From ZC4RG30 sp964396335 (GTDB lineage Bacteria; Pseudomonadota; Gammaproteobacteria; Steroidobacterales; Steroidobacteraceae), in assembly GCA_964396335.1 (NCBI GenBank), contig CAYNEX010000079.1, forward strand, positions 1 to 12,995: DNA of 12,995 bases, read 5' to 3'. The number at the start of each line of letters is the position of its first letter. Position 1 is the first letter of the stretch. This document shows positions 6,820 through 12,995 of this stretch, piece after piece. The translations under genes were made by a program, and so were the position numbers. The notes beneath the pieces are model-generated. The model was not told the DNA's origin, ran no database searches, and saw only the letters and a program-made list of their open reading frames with translations.

Positions 6820-7496
6820 GCGCCGTCCTCCCGCAAGGTCCGGGCACAGCACCAGAGGTCGACCCGGGCCACGCCGGCTGCCTTGAGGGCATTGATGGCC
6901 GCCCGCGCCGTGCTGCCGGTGGTCAGCACGTCATCCAGCAGCGCCACGTGGCGGGGCACGGGGCGCCCGCGCGGGGAATGGAAGGCGCCGACCAGGTTAC
7001 GGGCCCGCTCGCCGGCGCCGAGGCTGGACTGGGGGCGGCCGCCCCGGACCCGGCGCAGCAGGTCGGGTCGAACCTGCAGGCGGCGGCCGGCCGGAGTGCG
7101 CAGCCGTCTGGCCGCGTGGCCGGCCACCAGCGTGGTCTGGCAGAAACCGCGCTCGCGGTAGCGCGAGGGATGCAGCGGCATCGGCACCAGGCAGTCGGGC
7201 AGCGGGCGGTTCGACTCTGCATAGGCGCGGGCCAGCAGGGTGCCGAGCACCCGCGCGGCGGCGATGTCATGCTGGAATTTCAGCCGCACGATCAGTTCGT
7301 CCACCGGGTCCTCGTAGCGGAACAGGCAGAAGGCGGTCTCGAACGGCGGTGGCTCCGGCTCGGCGCGCGGACAGGCGGCCTCGCAGTGCGGGCAGAGGTC
7401 GAGCCCGAAGGCCTCGCCGGTGTCCTGGCCCTCGCCGCCGCAGAGCAGGCAGCAGGGCGGGGCGACCAGCCGGGCCATGGCGCGCAGGATCCGCAT
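6816..7496 (-). CDS. comF: ComF-family phosphoribosyltransferase-like protein
   Basis: A 226-residue ComF/GntX-type protein: an N-terminal zinc-binding region followed by a type I phosphoribosyltransferase domain. Cysteine pairs Cys16/Cys19 (CCLLC) and Cys35/Cys38 (CPHC) form a probable four-Cys zinc site. The PRPP-loop motif is VALLDDVLTTGST (residues 184-196). 'LVPMPLHPSRYRERGFCQ' is also typical of the family. In naturally competent bacteria ComF is needed for DNA uptake or processing; its biochemical reaction is not firmly established. The ATG at 7496 was chosen because AGG lies 8 bases upstream; an in-frame ATG at 7478 would shorten it by 6 residues. The gene is divergent from bioB. Its stop overlaps the antitoxin start (ATGA). 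Confidence 0.92.
   Translation of the reverse strand: MRILRAMARLVAPPCCLLCGGEGQDTGEAFGLDLCPHCEAACPRAEPEPPPFETAFCLFRYEDPVDELIVRLKFQHDIAAARVLGTLLARAYAESNRPLPDCLVPMPLHPSRYRERGFCQTTLVAGHAARRLRTPAGRRLQVRPDLLRRVRGGRPQSSLGAGERARNLVGAFHSPRGRPVPRHVALLDDVLTTGSTARAAINALKAAGVARVDLWCCARTLREDGA
6827..6832 (-). promoter_or_regulatory. Strong Shine-Dalgarno that favours the upstream antitoxin start
   Basis: GGGAGG on the minus strand sits inside the last codons of comF, 7 bases before the ATG at 6819. The shorter antitoxin start at 6780 has no comparable site. This supports the 93-residue antitoxin and translational coupling to comF. Confidence 0.6.
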
Positions 7497-7533
7497 GCGG
7501 ACAACCTGCCAGCCGGCGCCACGCCCGCGCAGC

Positions 7534-7570
7534 GGCTGAAACTGGCTGATCCGGGCAGATATCGGCTGAT
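7534..7570 (+). repeat. Three GGCTGA repeats, 10 and 20 bases apart, upstream of bioB
   Basis: GGCTGA starts at 7534, 7544 and 7564, and the last two extend to GGCTGAT. Spacings of 10 and 20 bases place all three on the same face of the helix. They lie in the comF-bioB divergent region just before the BirA-like site. The motif is short, so this may be chance; no known regulator is assigned. Confidence 0.3.
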
Positions 7571-7602
7571 TGTCAACCTGAGCGCGTGCCCTGAGTTGAC
7601 AC
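7570..7602. promoter_or_regulatory. BirA-type biotin operator between comF and bioB
   Basis: An inverted repeat TTGTCAACC (7570-7578), a 15-base spacer, then AGTTGACAC (7594-7602). The halves are complementary at 7 of 9 positions. The E. coli bio operator has the form TTGTAAACC, a spacer of about 16, then GGTTTACAA, so architecture and half-site agree well. Biotinoyl-AMP-bound BirA dimers bind such sites and repress biotin synthesis. The site lies 29 bases before the chosen bioB start, and because the region is divergent it could also touch comF. It needs a BirA with an N-terminal helix-turn-helix, which cannot be seen here. I saw no convincing complete sigma-70 promoter around it; TTGACA at 7596-7601 lacks a matching -10. 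Confidence 0.62.
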
Positions 7603-7631
7603 TCCCCGTGGCGCCCCGGACCATGCCGCCC

Positions 7632-8669
7632 ATGAGCGCATCCGCAGAACAAGTCTCCACCATCCCGTCATCCACCCGCCCCGGCCGCGAACGCCATGAC
7701 TGGCGCATCGAGGAAGTGGAGGCGCTGTTCGCACTGCCCTTCATGGACCTGATGTACCGGGCCCAGCAGGTGCACCGCGCATACCACGCGCCGAACCGCG
7801 TGCAGATGAGCACGCTGCTGTCGGTGAAGACCGGCGGTTGTCCCGAGGACTGCGCGTATTGCCCGCAGAGCGTGCATTACGAGACCGGCGTCGAGCGCGA
7901 GGCGATGATGCCGGTGGAGCAGGTGGTGGATGCCGCGCGCAAGGCGCAGGCCGCCGGCGCGACGCGCTTCTGCATGGGTGCGGCCTTCCGTTCGCCGAAG
8001 AAGAAGGACATCGAGCACATCGCCACGCTGATCCGCGAGGTCCGCGCGCTGGGCCTGGAGACCTGCGCGACGCTGGGCATGCTGACGCCCGAGCAGGCCG
8101 ATGAGCTGAAGGATGCCGGCCTCGACTACTACAACCACAATGTCGATACCTCGCCGGAGTATTACGCGCAGATCATTTCGACGCGCACCTACCAGCATCG
8201 TCTCGATACGCTCGAGGCGGTGCGCAACGCCGGCCTGAAGGTGTGCAGCGGCGGCATCGTCGGCATGGGCGAGACGCGGCGCGACCGCGCCGGCATGCTG
8301 GCAACACTTGCGAACCTGCCCGAGCATCCGCAGAGCGTGCCGATCAACCAGCTGGTGCAGGTGAAGGGCACGCCGCTGGCCGACCAGGACAAGCCGGACA
8401 CCGGCGTGGATGGTTTCGAGTTCGTGCGTACGATTGCGGTGGCGCGCATCCTGATGCCGGCCGCGCAGGTCCGCCTGTCCGCGGGCCGCGAGGCGATGAG
8501 CGACGAACTGCAGGCGCTGGCCTTCCTGGCCGGTGCCAACTCCATCTTCTATGGCGAGAAGCTGCTGACCACCGGCAACCCGGACGTGGAGCGGGATCGT
8601 TCGCTGATGCAGCGGCTGGGCATCGAGTCGGAAACACAGCAGCAGACCGACGCGCGCGGCTGCTGCTGA
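7632..8669 (+). CDS. bioB: Biotin synthase
   Basis: A 345-residue radical-SAM enzyme that inserts sulfur into dethiobiotin, the last step of biotin synthesis. The SAM-binding 4Fe-4S motif is Cys70-x3-Cys74-x2-Cys77 (GGCPEDCAYCPQS). The ligands of the second, sacrificial 2Fe-2S cluster are all present: Cys114 (TRFCMGAAFRSP), Cys145 (LETCATLGML), Cys205 (GLKVCSGGIVGMGE) and Arg281 (VRLSAGRE). A ~20-residue N-terminal extension precedes the conserved RHDW, and the end is Cys-Cys. The start is uncertain. The ATG at 7632 has a GGA 11 bases upstream; an in-frame ATG at 7623 adds MPP but sits only 2 bases from that GGA. It is the first gene of the biotin cluster, 31 bases before bioF. Confidence 0.96.
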   Translation: MSASAEQVSTIPSSTRPGRERHDWRIEEVEALFALPFMDLMYRAQQVHRAYHAPNRVQMSTLLSVKTGGCPEDCAYCPQSVHYETGVEREAMMPVEQVVDAARKAQAAGATRFCMGAAFRSPKKKDIEHIATLIREVRALGLETCATLGMLTPEQADELKDAGLDYYNHNVDTSPEYYAQIISTRTYQHRLDTLEAVRNAGLKVCSGGIVGMGETRRDRAGMLATLANLPEHPQSVPINQLVQVKGTPLADQDKPDTGVDGFEFVRTIAVARILMPAAQVRLSAGREAMSDELQALAFLAGANSIFYGEKLLTTGNPDVERDRSLMQRLGIESETQQQTDARGCC

Positions 8670-8700
8670 CCGCGCGGCCGTCCGCGTTGACGAGGCGCAG

Positions 8701-9912
8701 ATGAAGCGCAGTGCCGCCTCCATCGCTGAATCGCTGCAGGAACTGTCGCGGCGCGGCGAGCGGCGCGTGCGCCGCGTCGTCGAATCGCCGGGCGCAGAAG
8801 CAACCGTGCTGGCGCCCGTGGTCGATGGCCGCGCGCTGTGCAATTTCTGCAGCAATGATTACCTGGGCCTGGCCGGGGATGCGCGCGTGGCCGAGGCGAT
8901 GGCCATGGCGGCGCGTCGCTGGGGCGCCGGCGCCGGTGCCGCGCACCTGGTGACCGGCCACACTGCCGAACACCACGCGCTGGAGGAAGAGCTGGCGGCG
9001 TTCACCGGCCGCGAAGCGGCGTTGCTGTTCTCCACCGGCTACATGGCCAATGCCGGTGTCATCACCGCGCTGGCCGGGCGCGGCGAGATCGTGCTGCAGG
9101 ATCGTCTCAACCATGCGTCGCTGATCGATGGCGCGCGCCAGTCCGGCGCGAAGCTGCAGCGCTACCGGCATGCGGATGCGGCCCATGCGCGCCAATTTGC
9201 GCTGCCGCCTGCCGGCTTTGCCACCGCGCGCGATTCGCAGCTGGCGATGATCGTCACCGATGGCGTGTTCAGCATGGATGGTGACGTGGCGCCGCTGCGT
9301 GAGCTGGCCGATGTCGCGCGCGAAAGCGAAGCCTGGCTGATGGTGGATGACGCGCATGGCCTGGGTGTGCTGGGCGCAAATGGTGGCGGTGCGCTGGAGC
9401 AGGCCGGTCTTTCCGCGCAGGACGTGCCGCTGCTGGTGGGCACGCTGGGCAAGGCCTTCGGCAGCTTCGGTGCCTTCGTCGCCGGTGACCGCGAGGTGAT
9501 CGAATTCATCATGCAGCGGGCGCGCAGTTACCTGTTCACCACCGCGCTGCCGCCGGCGGTGGCCGCGGCCACGCGTGCCTCGCTGCGCCTGGCGCGTGAG
9601 GAAGGCTGGCGGCGTGCGCATCTGGCGGCGCTGATCGCGCGCTTCCGCAACGGTGCCGCGGAGCGCGGCATCAGGTCGATGCTTTCCAACACGCCCATCC
9701 AGCCGATCCCGGTGCCGGGCGCGCAGGCCTGCGCACAAGCCAGTGCCGCCTTGATGCAGCGGGGATTCTGGGTGGCCGCGATCCGTCATCCCACCGTGCC
9801 TGCCGGCACCGAACGACTGCGCGTGACGCTGTCGGCCGCGCATACCGAAGCGCAGGTGGACGCGCTGCTGGATGCATTGGTGGACGTGCTGCCGCGCGAG
9901 GAGGTCGCGTGA
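8701..9912 (+). CDS. bioF: 8-amino-7-oxononanoate synthase
   Basis: A 403-residue PLP-dependent alpha-oxoamine synthase that condenses pimeloyl-ACP with alanine to form 8-amino-7-oxononanoate (KAPA). Family features include CNFCSNDYLGLAGD (47-60), the stretch ending in AHLVTGHTAEHHALEEEL (81-98), LNHASLIDGAR (136-146, His138 expected to stack on PLP), DDAHGLGVLG (216-225) and the PLP lysine Lys251 in GTLGKAFGSFG. The start at 8701 has a GAGG Shine-Dalgarno about 6 bases upstream. The stop overlaps the bioH start as GTGA, indicating translational coupling. Its product would go to BioA, which is not encoded here. Confidence 0.96.
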   Translation: MKRSAASIAESLQELSRRGERRVRRVVESPGAEATVLAPVVDGRALCNFCSNDYLGLAGDARVAEAMAMAARRWGAGAGAAHLVTGHTAEHHALEEELAAFTGREAALLFSTGYMANAGVITALAGRGEIVLQDRLNHASLIDGARQSGAKLQRYRHADAAHARQFALPPAGFATARDSQLAMIVTDGVFSMDGDVAPLRELADVARESEAWLMVDDAHGLGVLGANGGGALEQAGLSAQDVPLLVGTLGKAFGSFGAFVAGDREVIEFIMQRARSYLFTTALPPAVAAATRASLRLAREEGWRRAHLAALIARFRNGAAERGIRSMLSNTPIQPIPVPGAQACAQASAALMQRGFWVAAIRHPTVPAGTERLRVTLSAAHTEAQVDALLDALVDVLPREEVA

Positions 9913-10766
9913 ACATCGATGCCGACACGCTGCAGCGGGCCGGCGCCGATGCGCGCGCCCCGCGGGCACTGTACGTCGATCATCGCGCGGCCGATGCCGA
10001 TGCTGCGGGCGCCGCGCGGCTGCCGCTGGTGATGCTGCACGGCTGGGGCATGAACCTGCGCGTGTTCGATGCGCTGCGCGAGCACCTTGCCGCGCACGAA
10101 ACAATCGCCATCGACCTGCCGGGTCATGGCCGCAGCCCGTGGTGGCCGGACGCGTCATTCGATTCATTCTGCGATGCCGTGCTCGATGCATTGCCGCCGC
10201 GCTGCACGCTGCTGGGCTGGTCGCTGGGCGCGAAGGTGGCGATGGCGCTGGCCGCGCGTGCGCCCGATCGCATCACCGCGCTGGTGCTGCTGTCGGCCAC
10301 GCCGAAGTTCGCGCAATCCGATGACTGGCCGCAGGGCATGCCGCAGGCTTCGCTGCGCGCCTTCCGTTCCGTGCTGGAGCAGGACTGGCGGCAGACCATC
10401 GAGGATTTCATCTGGCTGCAGGTGCGCGGCAGCCAGCGGGCCGATGAGGTTGTCGCCAGCTTGCAGGCGGCGATGCAGTCGCACGGCGAACCGCGGCACG
10501 AAGCGTTGCTGGCCGGCATGCGCATGCTCGAGTCGATCGACCTGCGCGACACGGCCGCACACGTGACGCAGCCCGTCCTGCTGATCACCGGCCGGAATGA
10601 TCGGGTCACCTCGCCGCAGGCGGCCGAATGGCTGGCCGAAACCATGCCGCAGGCCACGTTGAAGGTGCTGCCGCGCGCCGGCCATGCGCCGCAGCTCTCG
10701 CATGTGCAGGACGTGGCGGAAGCCATCCAGGCATTCCTCGCCGCGAATGCGCAGGTCGGTTCATGA
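9909..10766 (+). CDS. bioH: Pimeloyl-ACP methyl ester carboxylesterase
   Basis: A 285-residue alpha/beta hydrolase that removes the methyl cap from pimeloyl-ACP methyl ester, ending chain elongation in the BioC-BioH pathway. The triad is visible: Ser105 in the elbow GWSLG, Asp231 in TGRNDRVT and His259 in RAGHAPQLSH. The oxyanion region is MLHGWGMNLRVF. The lid segment with KFAQSDDWPQGM resembles the BioH-specific DEWP region of the E. coli enzyme and argues against a generic esterase. An N-terminal extension of ~35 residues is less conserved. The start is GTG at 9909, overlapping the bioF stop. The stop overlaps the bioC start as ATGA. Being inside the bio cluster strengthens the call. Confidence 0.94.
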   Translation: MNIDADTLQRAGADARAPRALYVDHRAADADAAGAARLPLVMLHGWGMNLRVFDALREHLAAHETIAIDLPGHGRSPWWPDASFDSFCDAVLDALPPRCTLLGWSLGAKVAMALAARAPDRITALVLLSATPKFAQSDDWPQGMPQASLRAFRSVLEQDWRQTIEDFIWLQVRGSQRADEVVASLQAAMQSHGEPRHEALLAGMRMLESIDLRDTAAHVTQPVLLITGRNDRVTSPQAAEWLAETMPQATLKVLPRAGHAPQLSHVQDVAEAIQAFLAANAQVGS

Positions 10767-11650
10767 ACATGCATCTTGATCCCCGTACCGTCGCCGCCAG
10801 CTTCGGCGCCGCCAGTCGCCATTACGATGCGGCGGCCTGGCTGCAGACCCAGGTGCGCGAGGAACTGCTGTCGCGCCTGACGCTGCTGCCCGCCGCGCCG
10901 CGCGACATCCTCGACCTGGGCGCCGGTACCGGCGCCGCGGCCGAAGCGATGAAGCGCCGGTTTCCCCGTGCCAGGGTCACCGCCGCGGATCTCTCCGCGC
11001 CGATGCTGGAGATCGCGCGCCGGCGCAGTCGCTTCTGGCGGCGCATCCGCTGCGTCGAGGCCGATGCGCGCAAGCTGCCCTTCGAAGATGAAAGCTTCGA
11101 TGTGGTGTTCAGCAACCTGATGCTGCAATGGCTGGAGCCGCCGGATGCCGCGCTGGCCGAGGCACGCCGCGTGCTGCGTCCCGGTGGCCTGCTGCTGCTC
11201 AGCAGCTTCGGCCCGGAAACCCTGCAGGAACTGCGCGCGGCCTGGACCGCGGCCGATGACGGCGTGCATGTGAATGTGTTCATCGACATGCACGACCTCG
11301 GCAGCGCGTTGCAGCGCGCCGGTTTCGCCGAGCCGGTGCTCGACACCGATCGTTACCGCCGCCATTACGCCGATGCCTTCGCGCTGATGCGCGAGCTGAA
11401 GGCGCTGGGGGCGCACAACGTCGACGCGCGCCGCGCGCGCGGGCTCACCGGACGCCAGGCCTTCGGGCGCATGCTTGCCGCCTATGAATCGCGCCGCGGA
11501 CCGCAGGGCCTGCCGGCCACCTGGCAGGTGGTGAACGTGTCCGCGTGGAACCCGGGCGGTCCGCCGCCCGGCGCGCACGCATCGGTGGAGGGGGAAACAC
11601 GCATCGGCCTGGACTCGCTCAGGGCGGGGCTGGCGAGGCGCCGCCGGTGA
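10763..11650 (+). CDS. bioC: Malonyl-ACP O-methyltransferase
   Basis: A 295-residue SAM-dependent methyltransferase that methylates the free carboxyl of malonyl-ACP, so that fatty acid synthesis can extend it to pimeloyl-ACP methyl ester. The opening 'VAASFGAASRHYDAAAWLQ' is typical of BioC. Motif I is DLGAGTG (51-57), an acidic residue follows in TAADLS (Asp77), and later motifs are 'DARKLPFEDESFDVVFSNLMLQW' and RRVLRPGGLLLLSSFG. A C-terminal extension carries 'LTGRQAFGRMLAAYES'. The protein is longer than E. coli BioC, mainly at the C-terminus. The start at 10763 is chosen because it overlaps the bioH stop as ATGA; long in-frame sequence upstream is inside bioH. The stop overlaps the bioD start (GTGA). 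Confidence 0.95.
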   Translation: MNMHLDPRTVAASFGAASRHYDAAAWLQTQVREELLSRLTLLPAAPRDILDLGAGTGAAAEAMKRRFPRARVTAADLSAPMLEIARRRSRFWRRIRCVEADARKLPFEDESFDVVFSNLMLQWLEPPDAALAEARRVLRPGGLLLLSSFGPETLQELRAAWTAADDGVHVNVFIDMHDLGSALQRAGFAEPVLDTDRYRRHYADAFALMRELKALGAHNVDARRARGLTGRQAFGRMLAAYESRRGPQGLPATWQVVNVSAWNPGGPPPGAHASVEGETRIGLDSLRAGLARRRR

Positions 11651-12333
11651 GCGGCCTGCCGCTGCAACCGGCGCTCACGCAGAGCCTGTTCATCGCCGGC
11701 ACCGACACCGACGTGGGCAAGAGCTGGGTGGCGGTGCAATTGCTGCATGCCCTGGCGGCCGCCGGCCATCGGGTCGCGGGCATGAAACCGGTGGCGGCCG
11801 GCGCGGAAATGACCAGCCACGGCCTGCGCAACGACGATGCGCTCGACCTGGCGGCGGCCGGCAGCGTGCGGCTGCCCTATGAACTGGTCAATCCGGTGTG
11901 CCTGCCGCGGCCCACTTCGCCGCACCTGGCGGCCCGTGAGGCCGGCAAGCCAATTGATCTGGCCTGCATCAAGCAGGCATTTGCCTCGATCCGGCAGAAA
12001 TCCGACCTGGTCATCGTCGAGGGCGCCGGCGGCTGGCTGGCGCCGATCGGTGAACCGGCGCGCCCCGGCGAGCCCGGTCCCACGATGGAAGATGTGGCGC
12101 TGGCCCTGGGCCTGCCGGTGGTGCTGGTGGTGGGCATCCGCCTCGGCTGCATCAGCCACGCGCTGCTGTCCGCGGCAGCGATCCAGCGCAGCGGCCTCGC
12201 GCTCGCCGGCTGGATCGCGAATCCGATCGACCCGACCTTTGCAGATACTGACTTCTACGTCGATTCCCTGAGAATCCGCATGCCGTCTGCACTGCTGTGG
12301 ACCGCGCCACAGGTTATACTGCCGGGTCAATGA
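11647..12333 (+). CDS. bioD: Dethiobiotin synthetase
   Basis: A 228-residue P-loop enzyme of the SIMIBI class that closes the ureido ring of dethiobiotin using 7,8-diaminopelargonic acid, CO2 and ATP. The P-loop is GTDTDVGKS (18-26), with Ser in place of the commoner Thr after the lysine. Other family elements are GMKPVAAG (45-52, catalytic Lys47), NDDALDL (62-68), PTSPHLAAR and the VIVEGAGGWLAPI block. The start is GTG at 11647, overlapping the bioC stop as GTGA; in-frame sequence upstream lies within bioC. It is the last gene of the bio cluster and is followed after 60 bases by coxB. Confidence 0.95.
   Translation: MSGLPLQPALTQSLFIAGTDTDVGKSWVAVQLLHALAAAGHRVAGMKPVAAGAEMTSHGLRNDDALDLAAAGSVRLPYELVNPVCLPRPTSPHLAAREAGKPIDLACIKQAFASIRQKSDLVIVEGAGGWLAPIGEPARPGEPGPTMEDVALALGLPVVLVVGIRLGCISHALLSAAAIQRSGLALAGWIANPIDPTFADTDFYVDSLRIRMPSALLWTAPQVILPGQ
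12315..12320 (+). promoter_or_regulatory. Possible -10 element for coxB within the 3' end of bioD
   Basis: TATACT matches TATAAT at 5 of 6 positions, about 74 bases before the coxB ATG. In sequence this GC-rich such a hexamer is uncommon. The region 16-18 bases upstream (around 12291-12298) offers no good -35. It would allow coxB to be expressed independently of the biotin genes. The 60-base gap itself (12334-12393) holds no clear hairpin terminator. Confidence 0.3.
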
Positions 12334-12393
12334 TGGCGGGCGTCAGAATGTCGCCTGCACCACCTGATTCACGAGTCTAGCCAAGGTCAATCG

Positions 12394-12995
12394 ATGCTCC
12401 GGAAATCATCCCCCGCCGCTGCCCTCGCGGCAGTCCTGGCCTTCTTCGCCGCGCCTGCGCATGCCGCATGGTCGGGACTGAACATGCCGAAGGGTGCCAC
12501 CACCCTCTCCGGCGACATCTACGGTCTGCACATGCTGATCCTGGGTGTCTGCGTGGTCATCGCGGCGTTTGTGTTCGCCTGGATGATCTATTCGATGGTG
12601 AAGTTCCGGAAGTCGCAGGGCGCCGTGCCCGACACGCGCCTGGTCCACAGCACCAAGGCGGAAATCATCTGGACCGCGATCCCGGTGGTGATCCTGGTGG
12701 TGATGGCCGTGCCGGCCACGCGCACGCTGATCGCGATCGAGGACACCTCCGCCACCGACATCAACATCAAGGTCACCGGCTACCAGTGGAAGTGGCAGTA
12801 CGAATACCTCGATGAGGGCTTCAACTTCTTCTCCACCATCGCGCGCGACAGCGATGCTGCCCGCCAGCGCGACTCCGGCGTCGACGTGAAGACCGTGCCG
12901 AACTACCTGCTGGAAGTGGACAACCCGCTGGTGGTGCCGGTCGGCAAGAAGGTGCGCCTGCTGGTCACCTCGCAGGACGTGATCCACGCCTGGTG
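12394..12995 (+). CDS. coxB: Cytochrome c oxidase subunit II, N-terminal part (cut by window edge)
   Basis: The first 200 residues of subunit II of an aa3-type cytochrome c oxidase, the subunit that receives electrons from cytochrome c at the CuA centre. A signal peptide (core ALAAVLAFFAAP, likely cleavage after PAHA, residue 24) is followed by two transmembrane helices (about 44-69 and 89-113). The beginning of the periplasmic cupredoxin domain contains VTGYQWKWQYEY (128-138), the aromatic cluster near the electron-entry site. The window ends at QDVIHAW, just before the CuA ligands, so copper binding cannot be confirmed. The ATG at 12394 has AAGG about 8 bases upstream. The remaining oxidase genes are presumably downstream; cyoE on the other strand supplies the heme precursor. 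Confidence 0.95.
   Translation, partial: MLRKSSPAAALAAVLAFFAAPAHAAWSGLNMPKGATTLSGDIYGLHMLILGVCVVIAAFVFAWMIYSMVKFRKSQGAVPDTRLVHSTKAEIIWTAIPVVILVVMAVPATRTLIAIEDTSATDINIKVTGYQWKWQYEYLDEGFNFFSTIARDSDAARQRDSGVDVKTVPNYLLEVDNPLVVPVGKKVRLLVTSQDVIHAW

Noticed and set aside
8344..10191. A 615-codon minus-strand open frame
   Set aside because: Antisense to bioB, bioF and bioH; Arg/His/Gln-rich with no motif.
10124..11578. A 484-codon minus-strand open frame
   Set aside because: Antisense to bioH and bioC, both of which have convincing catalytic motifs and coupled starts.
1..12995. Mobile elements, CRISPR arrays, tRNA or rRNA genes, riboswitches
   Set aside because: I saw no transposase, terminal inverted repeats, regularly spaced repeats, structural RNA signatures or long untranslated leaders; almost all sequence is coding.

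Overview
The window is a high-GC, gene-dense stretch of chromosome. It most resembles a gammaproteobacterium of the Xanthomonadales/Nevskiales kind. That placement is an inference from the aa3-type oxidase gene (coxB) next to a biotin cluster, bioH inside that cluster, the Trk, UvrD, DsbA and glutathione-dependent GloB proteins, and the strong G/C third-position bias. No plasmid, phage or insertion-sequence hallmark was seen. The longest stretch without a gene is about 135 bases.

The window is split by one divergent point near 7500-7630. Everything to its left is on the minus strand and reads leftward: comF, a Phd-type antitoxin, a VapC-type PIN toxin, cyoE (heme O synthase), dsbA, gloB, an AI-2E/PerM-family membrane protein, uvrD, and the start of trkA, which is cut by the window edge. 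Spacing is tight: comF/antitoxin, antitoxin/toxin and uvrD/trkA each overlap by 4 bases, and several other gaps are only 8-25 bases. The largest leftward gap is 86 bases, between the toxin and cyoE.

Everything to its right is on the plus strand: bioB, bioF, bioH, bioC, bioD, then the start of coxB, which is cut by the window edge. From bioF to bioD each stop codon overlaps the next start by 4 bases (GTGA, ATGA, GTGA). The cluster supplies pimeloyl-ACP formation (BioC methylates malonyl-ACP, BioH removes the methyl) and three of the four ring-assembly steps (BioF, BioD, BioB). The aminotransferase BioA is not in the window. A BirA-operator-like inverted repeat lies at 7570-7602, between comF and bioB, and suggests biotin-dependent repression.

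The right end connects to respiration: coxB begins 60 bases after bioD, and cyoE on the other strand makes the heme O precursor of heme A for the same class of oxidase. The least ordinary part of the window is the toxin-antitoxin pair joined by overlapping codons to comF, with a tandem 10-base repeat containing ACTAGT inside the 5' end of the antitoxin frame. I saw no clear sign of an undescribed multi-gene system. The rest is recognisable housekeeping sequence.
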